Source: an uncultured Christensenellaceae bacterium (lineage in GTDB: Bacteria > Bacillota > Clostridia > Christensenellales > Pumilibacteraceae). Taken from it: DNA of 28,661 nucleotides. The position numbers and the translations under genes are program-made. Below are positions 1 to 7,123 of the stretch, in pieces. The notes beneath the pieces are model-generated. The model did not search any database. It saw only the letters and a program-made list of their open reading frames with translations, and was not told where the DNA came from. Positions within the stretch are counted from its first letter, which is position 1. Every line of letters begins with the position of its first letter. The stretch spans positions 1 through 28,661 of the forward strand of contig CAJULE010000011.1 of assembly GCA_910587445.1 (NCBI GenBank). Reading direction: 5' to 3'.

Positions 1-20
1 TATTTGCTTATAGTGCGATA

Positions 21-56
21 AAACAGCCGTTCGAAGATTTCGAGCGGCTGTTTTTG
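21..56 (+). terminator. Rho-independent terminator of an upstream gene
   Basis: A near-perfect hairpin pairs 22-35 with 39-52 (14 bp including one G-T pair, loop GAT) and runs straight into a T tract at 51-55. It closes whatever plus-strand gene lies left of the window and isolates the dgt operon promoter from it. Confidence 0.85.
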
Positions 57-100
57 TTTGTCCCCATATAAACAAATCTTTCGCTACATACATAAAAGCC

Positions 101-129
101 TTGACAAAATACGGCTAAAGTGATAAACT
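101..129 (+). promoter_or_regulatory. Sigma-A-type promoter of the dgt-dnaG-rpoD operon
   Basis: A perfect -35 TTGACA (101-106) is followed 17 bp later by TAAACT (124-129), with an extended TGA directly before it. The -10 matches four of six consensus bases; the TG extension compensates. Transcription should start near 136, about 95 nt before the dgt start codon. No other good promoter is seen before the genes that follow, so this may serve the whole operon. Confidence 0.75.
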
Positions 130-229
130 TTAGACACTCAAAAGACTGTACTTGGTTTTCGGACGGAAGGCTTTTATAGCTCCGTCCTTAATCGGTATAG
201 AAGGGGCGAAGAAGCGCAAGGAAGGTCTA

Positions 230-1225
230 ATGGATTTCAAACGTAATGCAATCGAATTCGAACGCCGTTTTCTTTCCGAGCACGCCATGCACAGCAAGGA
301 CACGAAAGGACGGCTAAAGCCCATAGAACCGTGCGAGCTTCGCACCGAGTACCAGCGCGACAGGGACAGGATAATCCATTGCAAGGCGTTCCGCCGCCTC
401 AAACATAAGACTCAGGTCTTTCTCGCACCCGAGGGCGACTACTACCGCACCCGTCTTACGCACACGCTCGAAGTCAGCCAGATAGCGCGCACCATAGCTT
501 TCGCTCTTCGTCTCAACGGCGATCTTGCCGAGGCGATCGCGCTCGGACACGACCTCGGACACACGCCGTTCGGTCATGCGGGCGAGCGAGCTCTGTCGCG
601 GCACCTTCACTTCAAGCACAACGAACACTCTCTTCGTGTTGTGGACGTGCTCGAAAACGACGGCAAGGGGCTCAACCTGACTCATGAAGTCCGCGACGGC
701 ATACTCAACCATACTACGGCGGGCAAGCCCTGTACGCTCGAGGGCGAAGTCGTCAGGTGGAGCGATAAAATAGCCTACATAAATCATGACATCGACGACG
801 CTCTTCGCGGCGGCGTAATCGCGCCCGAGGACATTCCCCGCCGCTACGTCGAAGCTTTCGGCTCTACGCACGGCAAACGTATCGATACCATGATAATGGA
901 CATAATAAATAACAGCAACGACGCCCCTCACGTCGAGCCGAGCGCAACCATGAAAGAAAATATTATGGGGCTTAGGCTGTTCTTGTTCGAGCGCGTGTAT
1001 ACGGCGGGCGTCGCCAAGAGCGAAGAAGGCAAGGCGGAGAGCATGATCGAATTTCTGTTCGACTATTACGACGCTCATCCCGACAGGCTTCCAAACGGTT
1101 GTCTCGAAGCCGCCGACGGAGACAAAAAGCAGGCGGCTGCGGATTTCGTCGCGTCGATGAGCGACAATTATGCGATCCGCGTATTCGAGGAGCTTGCCGT
1201 TCCGCGCGGTTGGTCCGCGCAGTAG
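230..1225 (+). CDS. dgt: Deoxyguanosinetriphosphate triphosphohydrolase-like protein (HD domain)
   Basis: A 331-residue cytoplasmic phosphohydrolase of the dGTPase family, which removes triphosphate from dGTP (or other dNTPs) and so influences dNTP pools. The HD metal-binding set is visible: H78 in RTRLTHTLEV, H107-D108 in LGHDLGHTPFGH, and D187 in the segment SDKIAYINHD. The N-terminal YQRDRDRIIHCKAFRRLKHKT block is typical of the short bacterial dGTPases. The reading frame is open to 152, but ATG 230 is preferred because AAGGAAGG lies a few bases upstream and the family begins near here. It is the first gene of an operon with dnaG (46 bp gap), an arrangement common in Clostridia. Function is by family; which dNTP it prefers cannot be read from sequence. 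Confidence 0.92.
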   Translation: MDFKRNAIEFERRFLSEHAMHSKDTKGRLKPIEPCELRTEYQRDRDRIIHCKAFRRLKHKTQVFLAPEGDYYRTRLTHTLEVSQIARTIAFALRLNGDLAEAIALGHDLGHTPFGHAGERALSRHLHFKHNEHSLRVVDVLENDGKGLNLTHEVRDGILNHTTAGKPCTLEGEVVRWSDKIAYINHDIDDALRGGVIAPEDIPRRYVEAFGSTHGKRIDTMIMDIINNSNDAPHVEPSATMKENIMGLRLFLFERVYTAGVAKSEEGKAESMIEFLFDYYDAHPDRLPNGCLEAADGDKKQAAADFVASMSDNYAIRVFEELAVPRGWSAQ

Positions 1226-1271
1226 GATATATTCATACGACTTCAAACGGAGGACAAGCAGGAAGAAGCAG

Positions 1272-3065
1272 TTGGACGATTTCAAAGAGTTTATCGACGA
1301 GCTTTTGGCAAAGACGGACATAGTGCAAGTGGTTTCGCGCTATGTGCCGCTAAAGGCAAAGGGCAACAGATATTGGGGCTGTTGTCCGTTTCATCATGAA
1401 AAAGACCCGTCTTTTTCGGTCGAGAGCTCGAAACAATTCTATCACTGCTTCGGCTGTAAGGAGAGCGGCAACGCTCTGACTTTCGTTCAGAAAATGGAGA
1501 GCGTCGACTTCATGGACGCCGTGCGAATACTTGCGGAAGCGGCGCATATGGAGATTCCGACCTTTAAAGGAGCGGGCAGAAACGTCGCTGCCGAGAGGGA
1601 AAAGAAGAAGCGTCTCTGCGAGCTTATGAAACAGGCGGCGCGCCACTATTTCGACAATCTTTCTCATCCGTCCGCAAAGACGGCGCGAGAGTATCTCGAG
1701 CGGCGAGGGATCGACCGCAAGCTCACGGTCAAGTTCGGACTCGGCTACAGTATAAACGGCAATGAGATCATAGAATACCTCGAGTCCAAAGGATATAAGA
1801 AAGCGGAAATGCTCGAAGCCGGGCTCATAGCTCAGCGCGCCGATTCGTATTACGACGTGTTCTACGGCAGAGTCATGTATCCCATAATCGACAACTTCGG
1901 CGATGTGGTCGCATTCGGCGGCAGAACGCTCAAGCCCGATTACGAGTACGCAAAGTACCGAAATTCCTCCCAAACCCTCATCTTCGACAAGTCGCGCAAC
2001 ATCTACGGAATAAACCTTCTGAAAAAGCGCAAACAGCAGGCGAGGATAGACAGCGTGATAATCACCGAAGGCTATATGGACGTCATAGCTCTTCACAAGG
2101 GCGGCTTCGACACCGCCGTCGCTTCCATGGGTACGGCGCTTACCGGCTATCAGGCAAAGCTTTTGAAAAACTATGCAAACAGAGTCTACATAAGCTACGA
2201 CGGAGACGCGGCGGGACAAAAAGCAACCCTTCGCGGACTCGACATCTTGGCGGACGCAGGACTGTCGGTGCGAATAGTCGAGCTTCCCGACGGACTCGAT
2301 CCCGACGACATGATACAAAAGCGTGGCGCACAGGCGTATCAAAAGCTTCTCGACGAAGCCCTGACGCTTCCCGCGTTCAAGATAAAGACGCTTAAAAAGG
2401 CGCACGATCTGACCGATCCCGAGGGCAAATCGAAATTTGCGGTGGAAGCGATAAACGTCATACGTAAGCTCTCCAATCCCGTCGAGCAGGAAGAGTACAT
2501 CAATCTCGTTCAGTCATATACCGGATACAGTAAGCAGGTGCTCATGAGGCAGGCGGAATTGCCGCTTGAGGGCGAGAGAAGTGCGGAAGCGGCGAAGGTC
2601 CCGACGTCCGCGCACGTGAGGACTGCTCAGACGGCGTTCGGCGGAGAGGATAAGGCGGCGATATTCGTTCTTGCCTCGCTCGCAGCCGACAAAGCGTATG
2701 CGCGATTCGAGGAAAGTCCGGACTTTCTGCCCGAGAACGGAGCGTACAGAGAACTGTACAGCGCCATGCAAAAGGACTATCTCGACGGCGGCGTCGTGCG
2801 CACGGACAGTATGTTTTCGGTTCTCGGCGGCGAGGGACAAGCGCTTCTTGCGCGAGTGGCGGGTTATGAGTTTCTCGACGGCGACGGCACGGAAAAGTAC
2901 AACGACTGCGTGCGTTCGCTGAAAGTTCGCCGACTCGAAAGCGAGATAGAACGTCTGAATTCGGAAATGGGACGGACGGCAAACGCCGAGAACAGGAATG
3001 AAATGTTAAAGGAACTTTCCCGTCTTACTCGAAAACTCAAAGACGTCAAAAGCGACAAACGGTAA
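1272..3065 (+). CDS. dnaG: DNA primase
   Basis: This 597-residue protein synthesises the RNA primers for replication. The N-terminal CHC2 zinc finger is intact (C38, H41, C59, C62). The catalytic TOPRIM core shows EGYMD at 266-270 and DGD at 310-312. The C-terminal part (after about 420) is the variable helicase-binding region and ends in a charged helix. The start is taken as TTG 1272 (giving LDDFKEFIDELL, the usual DnaG opening), because AGGAAGAA sits a few bases before it, while the frame further upstream (to 1170) overlaps dgt and resembles no primase. A TTG start implies limited translation, as is common for DnaG. It lies 15 bp before the first sigma gene, the classic macromolecular-synthesis operon order. 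Confidence 0.95.
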   Translation: MDDFKEFIDELLAKTDIVQVVSRYVPLKAKGNRYWGCCPFHHEKDPSFSVESSKQFYHCFGCKESGNALTFVQKMESVDFMDAVRILAEAAHMEIPTFKGAGRNVAAEREKKKRLCELMKQAARHYFDNLSHPSAKTAREYLERRGIDRKLTVKFGLGYSINGNEIIEYLESKGYKKAEMLEAGLIAQRADSYYDVFYGRVMYPIIDNFGDVVAFGGRTLKPDYEYAKYRNSSQTLIFDKSRNIYGINLLKKRKQQARIDSVIITEGYMDVIALHKGGFDTAVASMGTALTGYQAKLLKNYANRVYISYDGDAAGQKATLRGLDILADAGLSVRIVELPDGLDPDDMIQKRGAQAYQKLLDEALTLPAFKIKTLKKAHDLTDPEGKSKFAVEAINVIRKLSNPVEQEEYINLVQSYTGYSKQVLMRQAELPLEGERSAEAAKVPTSAHVRTAQTAFGGEDKAAIFVLASLAADKAYARFEESPDFLPENGAYRELYSAMQKDYLDGGVVRTDSMFSVLGGEGQALLARVAGYEFLDGDGTEKYNDCVRSLKVRRLESEIERLNSEMGRTANAENRNEMLKELSRLTRKLKDVKSDKR

Positions 3066-3080
3066 GAACAAAGGAGTATT

Positions 3081-4343
3081 ATGGCAGATATTTCAAACGA
3101 TAAAATAGAAAAAGCGTACAAGGCTTTGATCTCTTCCGCACGTCGCCGCGGCGGAAAGCTTTCCTATGACGAAATAGGAGAAAAGCTTGTGCTCGAGTGC
3201 GAGGCGAGCGCCGAGCAAATGGAAGAGGTGCTTCGCCGTCTCGAAGAGGACGACGGCGTGGAAATAGTTCGCCGCGCCAAGAGCGTTGCGCTCACAGACG
3301 AAATAAACAAGGAAGTCCGCCGCCTTATCGGCATAGGCAAACAGCGCGGAAAGCTCACGTACGACGAGATAGGAGAAAAGCTCGTGCCCGTCTGCGAAGC
3401 GAGCGCCGAGCAAATGGAAGAGGTTTTCGCAATCCTTACGGCGGAGGGCATTTCCGTCAGTATGGTCGACGACAAGACGTCGGAATCGTTCGATAAGATA
3501 GTGGCGGAAATTTCGGTCGACGATCCCGTAAAGGTCTATCTCAAGGACATAGGCAGAGTGCCGCTTCTCGGAAGCGACGAGGAGACCGAACTCGCAAAGC
3601 GCATGATAGACGGCGACGAGCAGGCAAAAAAGCGGCTCTCCGAGTCAAATCTCCGTCTTGTAGTGTCGATAGCCAAACGCTATGTCGGTCGCGGTATGCA
3701 GTTCCTCGATCTCATACAGGAAGGTAACATGGGGCTTATGAAAGCCGTAGAAAAGTTCGACTACACAAAGGGCTTTCGCTTCTCGACCTATGCAACCTGG
3801 TGGATACGTCAGGCTATCACGCGCGCGATAGCCGATCAGGCTCGAACGATCAGACTTCCCGTCCATATGGTCGAAACCATAAACAAGCTCACCCGCGCGA
3901 CCCGTATGCTCGTACAGCGCTTCGGCAGAGACCCTACCGACGCCGAGATCGCCGAGGAGATGAAAATAAGCGAGGAGCGCGTGCGTGAAATACGCCGCAT
4001 AGCTCTCGACCCCGTGTCGCTCGAGACCCCCGTTGGAGAAGAGGACGACAGCCACATCGGCGACTTCATTATGGACGAAAAGACGCTTACTCCGCAGGAA
4101 GCGGCGGCGTTCGCGATACTCAAGGAACAGCTCATAAGCATACTCGATACGCTGACTCCGCGCGAGGAAATGGTGATCCGTATGCGTTACGGGCTCGACG
4201 ACGGACACCCGCGCACTCTCGAAGAGGTGGGGAAAGCGTTCGGTGTTACGCGCGAAAGAATACGTCAGATAGAGGCAAAGGCACTGAGAAAGCTTCGTCA
4301 CCCGTCCCGCAGTCGGAAGCTACGCGATTACGTGGACGCATAG
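3081..4343 (+). CDS. rpoD: RNA polymerase primary sigma factor, copy 1, with duplicated N-terminal region 1.1
   Basis: A 420-residue RpoD/SigA-type sigma factor that directs RNA polymerase to housekeeping promoters. All core regions are present: 1.2 (from about 147, DDPVKVYLKDIG), 2 (190-262, including DLIQEGNMGLMKAVEKFDY and the -10-binding FSTYATWWIRQAI), 3 (263-330, with the PVSLETPVGEEDD finger) and 4 (345-420, recognition helix VTRERIRQIEAKALRKLRHP). The unusual part is the N-terminus: two tandem copies of a region 1.1-like module at about 13-63 and 79-126, sharing (Y)DEIGEKLV..CEASAEQMEEV. ATG 3081 follows AAAGGAGT. A closely related sigma gene follows after 38 bp. This copy keeps the standard finger, so it is the better candidate for the essential housekeeping factor. 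Confidence 0.95.
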   Translation: MADISNDKIEKAYKALISSARRRGGKLSYDEIGEKLVLECEASAEQMEEVLRRLEEDDGVEIVRRAKSVALTDEINKEVRRLIGIGKQRGKLTYDEIGEKLVPVCEASAEQMEEVFAILTAEGISVSMVDDKTSESFDKIVAEISVDDPVKVYLKDIGRVPLLGSDEETELAKRMIDGDEQAKKRLSESNLRLVVSIAKRYVGRGMQFLDLIQEGNMGLMKAVEKFDYTKGFRFSTYATWWIRQAITRAIADQARTIRLPVHMVETINKLTRATRMLVQRFGRDPTDAEIAEEMKISEERVREIRRIALDPVSLETPVGEEDDSHIGDFIMDEKTLTPQEAAAFAILKEQLISILDTLTPREEMVIRMRYGLDDGHPRTLEEVGKAFGVTRERIRQIEAKALRKLRHPSRSRKLRDYVDA

Positions 4344-4381
4344 AAGCGAAACTCTCCCCGAAGAAATAAGGAATTCATATC

Positions 4382-5488
4382 ATGTCGGAAAAAGACGAAA
4401 TAATGTTAAGAGAAAGCGAGATGGAAGAACATCGCAGGTCGATGATCGACAGGGAAATAAAACGCCTCATTCGCATAGGCAAACAGCGCGGCAAACTCAC
4501 CTACGACGAAGTGGGCGAGCGCCTTGTTCCCGTCTGCGAAGCCACCGCAGAGGAGATGGACGATGTATTCAAGATCCTCGAAAAGGAGAACATCGAGGTC
4601 ATCTATGCGCAGGAGGAGCTTAAAAGCGACGCGCTCGAAAGGCTCGTTTCCGAAGCGGCGGCGGACGATCCCGTCAAGGTGTATTTGAAGGACATCGGCA
4701 AAGTTCCGCTTCTCGGAAGCGATGAGGAAGTGGAGCTTGCAAGACTCGTGCTCGACGGCGACGAACAGGCAAAGCGCCGCCTCTCGGAGTCAAATCTCCG
4801 TCTCGTGGTGTCGGTCGCAAAACGCTATGTCGGCAGGGGACTCCCGTTCCTCGATCTCATACAGGAAGGCAATATGGGACTTATGAAAGCCGTCGAAAAG
4901 TTCGACTACACAAAGGGCTTTCGCTTCTCGACCTATGCGACCTGGTGGATACGTCAGGCTATTACCCGCGCCGTTGCCGATCAGGCGCGCACGATAAGAA
5001 TCCCCGTACATATGGGCGAGATGATAAACAAGGAAAAGCACGCGGCGCAAAAGCTCGAGCAACAGCTCGGGCGCACTCCGAGCACCGACGAGATAGCCAA
5101 GGAAATGAACATCGCGGAGGACAGAGTCCGCGAGATACAGCGCGTAGCCCGTACGCCTCTTCCGTGGGACACCCCGGTCGGCGACGACGACGACAGTCAT
5201 CTCGGCGATTTCATAGCCGACGAGAATACGGCTACGCCGCAGGACGCCGCGTCTTACGCACTGCTCCGTCAGCAGCTTATAGACACATTGAACACCCTCG
5301 ACCCGCGCGAAGAAATGGTGCTTCGTCGCCGCTACGGACTCGACGACGGCAGACCTCGTACGCTCGAGGACGTGGGCAAGGAGTTCGGCGTCACGCGCGA
5401 ACGTGTGCGCCAGATAGAATCCAAGGCGCTCCGAAAGCTCCGTCATCCGTCGAGAAGCAAGCGTCTTAAGGACTACGTAGACCAGTGA
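4382..5488 (+). CDS. rpoD: RNA polymerase sigma factor, RpoD paralogue (copy 2)
   Basis: A 368-residue second primary-type sigma factor directly behind the first. It has one region 1.1 module (about 28-75, RLIRIGKQRGKLTYDEVGE), region 1.2 from 96, region 2 with the same FSTYATWWIRQAITRA helix (183-197), and region 4 ending LRKLRHPSRSKRLKDYVDQ. Regions 2.4 and 4.2 are almost the same as in copy 1, so the same -10/-35 elements should be read. Differences concentrate in region 3: MGEMINKEKHAAQKLEQQ replaces the VETINKLTRATRMLVQR type, and the finger reads TPLPWDTPVGDDDD instead of PVSLETPVGEEDD. AAGGA precedes ATG 4382. The stop codon overlaps the trmK start (GTGA), so the two are translationally coupled. 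It may be an alternative primary sigma; conditions unknown. Confidence 0.93.
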   Translation: MSEKDEIMLRESEMEEHRRSMIDREIKRLIRIGKQRGKLTYDEVGERLVPVCEATAEEMDDVFKILEKENIEVIYAQEELKSDALERLVSEAAADDPVKVYLKDIGKVPLLGSDEEVELARLVLDGDEQAKRRLSESNLRLVVSVAKRYVGRGLPFLDLIQEGNMGLMKAVEKFDYTKGFRFSTYATWWIRQAITRAVADQARTIRIPVHMGEMINKEKHAAQKLEQQLGRTPSTDEIAKEMNIAEDRVREIQRVARTPLPWDTPVGDDDDSHLGDFIADENTATPQDAASYALLRQQLIDTLNTLDPREEMVLRRRYGLDDGRPRTLEDVGKEFGVTRERVRQIESKALRKLRHPSRSKRLKDYVDQ

Positions 5489-6096
5489 GACGTCTCGAGG
5501 CGGCTCTCGAGCTGTTGCCGAGCGGTGTCGTTCTTGCGGATATAGGTTGCGACCACGGGAAGCTCTGCCTCGACGCGCTTACGACGGGCAAAGCGACCAA
5601 GGTCTATGCCTGCGACATAAGCGCTCCGTCGCTCGATAAGGCGCGCGCGGCGCTCGAGGGGCTCAATGCGGAGTTCGTGTGTTGCGACGGACTCGAGAAA
5701 GTGCCTGATGGATATACGGCGGTGTCTGTTTGCGGAATGGGCGGAGAGACCATGCTCGGGATTCTCGACGGGTTCGATCGCGACGTGACGCTCGTGCTTC
5801 AGCCGCAGACTCACGCCTTCGATGTGAGAAAAACTCTCACTCAAAACGGCTATCGCCTCGCTAAAGAAATAATCGCTTTCGAGCGCGGCAGATACTATCC
5901 CGTCATGCGCTTCGAGCGCGGTAATAGTAATCTCGACGAATTGCAAATGCTGTTCGGGCTCGACGCATACGAGCCGACCGAGGCGCTTGTCGCAATGGCG
6001 GAGAAGATAAAGAAAGAACATTCGACCTATCCCGAAAACGAGCGCTCGCAAAGGTTGATCCTTGCCGCCGAAAGGGTGCTGTCAAACGTAAAATAA
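5485..6096 (+). CDS. trmK: tRNA (adenine(22)-N(1))-methyltransferase
   Basis: This 203-residue SAM-dependent methyltransferase belongs to the TrmK family, which methylates N1 of A22 in the D-arm of tRNA. The SAM-binding loop is ADIGCDHGKL (18-27), the ribose-binding acidic residue lies in YACDIS (41-46), and the family signature VCGMGGETM is at 82-90. It is somewhat short for TrmK, lacking part of a C-terminal extension, but uninterrupted. The start is GTG 5485, overlapping the sigma stop by four bases (GTGA), with no separate ribosome binding site needed. Its position behind rpoD and before a COG1579-type zinc-ribbon gene is the usual clostridial order, which supports the assignment. Confidence 0.88.
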   Translation: MRRLEAALELLPSGVVLADIGCDHGKLCLDALTTGKATKVYACDISAPSLDKARAALEGLNAEFVCCDGLEKVPDGYTAVSVCGMGGETMLGILDGFDRDVTLVLQPQTHAFDVRKTLTQNGYRLAKEIIAFERGRYYPVMRFERGNSNLDELQMLFGLDAYEPTEALVAMAEKIKKEHSTYPENERSQRLILAAERVLSNVK

Positions 6097-6117
6097 CGGT
6101 TATAAGGAGAGTATATA

Positions 6118-6840
6118 ATGATAGATTTGAAGGCAATACTCGAATATCAGGAAGCGGATATAAAGCTTCGCAAGACGCACGATTCGATCGAGAAGAGCGA
6201 CGCGCAGCGCCGCGGCAAGCAAGCCAAAATCGAGTTTGACGCGGCAAAGAAGCGCGTCGACGACAGCGAGGCTCAGGCAGGCGAAATTCTCGACTTCATT
6301 AAGAGCGCGGACGAAACCGCAGTAAAGGCGCAGTCCGTCGCTTCCGATTGCAAGGCAAAGCTCGAAAGCGGTTTGAGCGCAGTGGAGAGAAAGGCAATGC
6401 GCGCCGAACTCGAGGCGCTCAAGGCTAAGCTTTCGGACAGCGAAAAGCGCGTCGATTCGAAGCTCAAACGTGCGAGCAAGGTCGTTGACGAATCCCGCGA
6501 GTCTCAGGCTCGCGCAAAGAAAATGCGCGACGTGTTCATCAAGGAAAAGGAAGCGTACGACAAGCTCAAGGCGGAAAAAGCGCCTGAAATAGAAAAGTGC
6601 AAGAAACAACTTGCGCTTTTGCGCGAAAAGGTCGACCCTAAGCTTTTGCAGCAGTACGACGAGCTATCCGCAGATAAGAAGATCCCCGCTTTCGTGGACG
6701 CGTTTAAAAGCGAGAGCGGAACTTATTCCTGCCGCGGCTGCGGACTTCAGCTTTCTCAAGCCGACAACGGCAAGCTCGAGCGCGACGGCATTTGCCGTTG
6801 CGGAAACTGCAGGCGGATAATTTATATAAGAAACAAATAA
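6118..6840 (+). CDS. Coiled-coil protein with C-terminal C4-type zinc ribbon (COG1579 type)
   Basis: A 240-residue cytoplasmic protein: about 190 residues of charged, heptad-like helix (many Lys/Glu/Ala, for example ALEALKAKLSDSEKRVDSKL-like stretches), followed by a zinc ribbon with C205-x2-C208 and C226-x-C228-x2-C231. This is the architecture of the COG1579 zinc-ribbon/coiled-coil family, proposed to bind nucleic acid but without a firmly fixed role in Firmicutes. AAGGAGAG (around 6103-6110) precedes ATG 6118 by a good distance. It is the last gene of the dgt-dnaG-rpoD operon, 21 bp after trmK; the operon then runs through a repeat-rich spacer to the terminator at 7082. Confidence 0.85.
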   Translation: MIDLKAILEYQEADIKLRKTHDSIEKSDAQRRGKQAKIEFDAAKKRVDDSEAQAGEILDFIKSADETAVKAQSVASDCKAKLESGLSAVERKAMRAELEALKAKLSDSEKRVDSKLKRASKVVDESRESQARAKKMRDVFIKEKEAYDKLKAEKAPEIEKCKKQLALLREKVDPKLLQQYDELSADKKIPAFVDAFKSESGTYSCRGCGLQLSQADNGKLERDGICRCGNCRRIIYIRNK

Positions 6841-6913
6841 ATAAAAGTCCAAACGGCTTATATACGTACTCGCCTAAAGGCTCGTGGCGTTCGCTTCGCA
6901 GTATAAACGGCTT

Positions 6914-6925
6914 GCTCGGCCGAGC
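6914..6925. repeat. 12-bp perfect palindrome in the 6841-7123 spacer
   Basis: GCTCGGCCGAGC is self-complementary. It sits in a spacer with no credible gene, between the zinc-ribbon gene and the convergent acyl-CoA ligase gene. It could be part of a decayed repeat; no role is evident. Confidence 0.4.
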
Positions 6926-6959
6926 GCATTTCTGCGTTAAGCTCCGCGCCGTATAAAAA

Positions 6960-7032
6960 ACCTTCCCTTGAGAGGAAAGGCGGTGCTGCACAAAGCGAAG
7001 CGACTGCCGTGACGGAGAGTGGACTTTCTTTG
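6960..7032 (+). repeat. Dispersed double-hairpin intergenic repeat, copy 1
   Basis: This element begins with CCTTCCCTTGAGAGG and continues with CACAAAGCGAAGCGACTGCCG, ending in a T-rich CTTTCTTT. The same order, with about four fifths identity by eye, recurs at 10246-10318. The first arm forms a short hairpin and the second a larger hairpin. This copy has lost some pairing (GGTGCTGCA against TGCCGTGAC). It resembles the small palindromic repeats scattered between genes in gut Firmicutes. Confidence 0.75.
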
Positions 7033-7081
7033 TTATATAAAGACTGTTTTTGTCATTTGTACGGCAAACAATCTAAGAATC

Positions 7082-7110
7082 AAAAAGACGTCCCGAAGGA
7101 CGCCTTTTTT
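7082..7110. terminator. Bidirectional terminator between convergent genes
   Basis: The sequence AAAAAGACGTCC, loop CGAA, GGACGCCTTTTTT pairs over 12 positions with one A-C mismatch. T runs follow on both strands, so it can end the rightward sigma operon and the leftward acyl-CoA ligase gene, whose stop codon lies 14 bp away. Confidence 0.85.
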
Positions 7111-7123
7111 AATATAACCGTGA

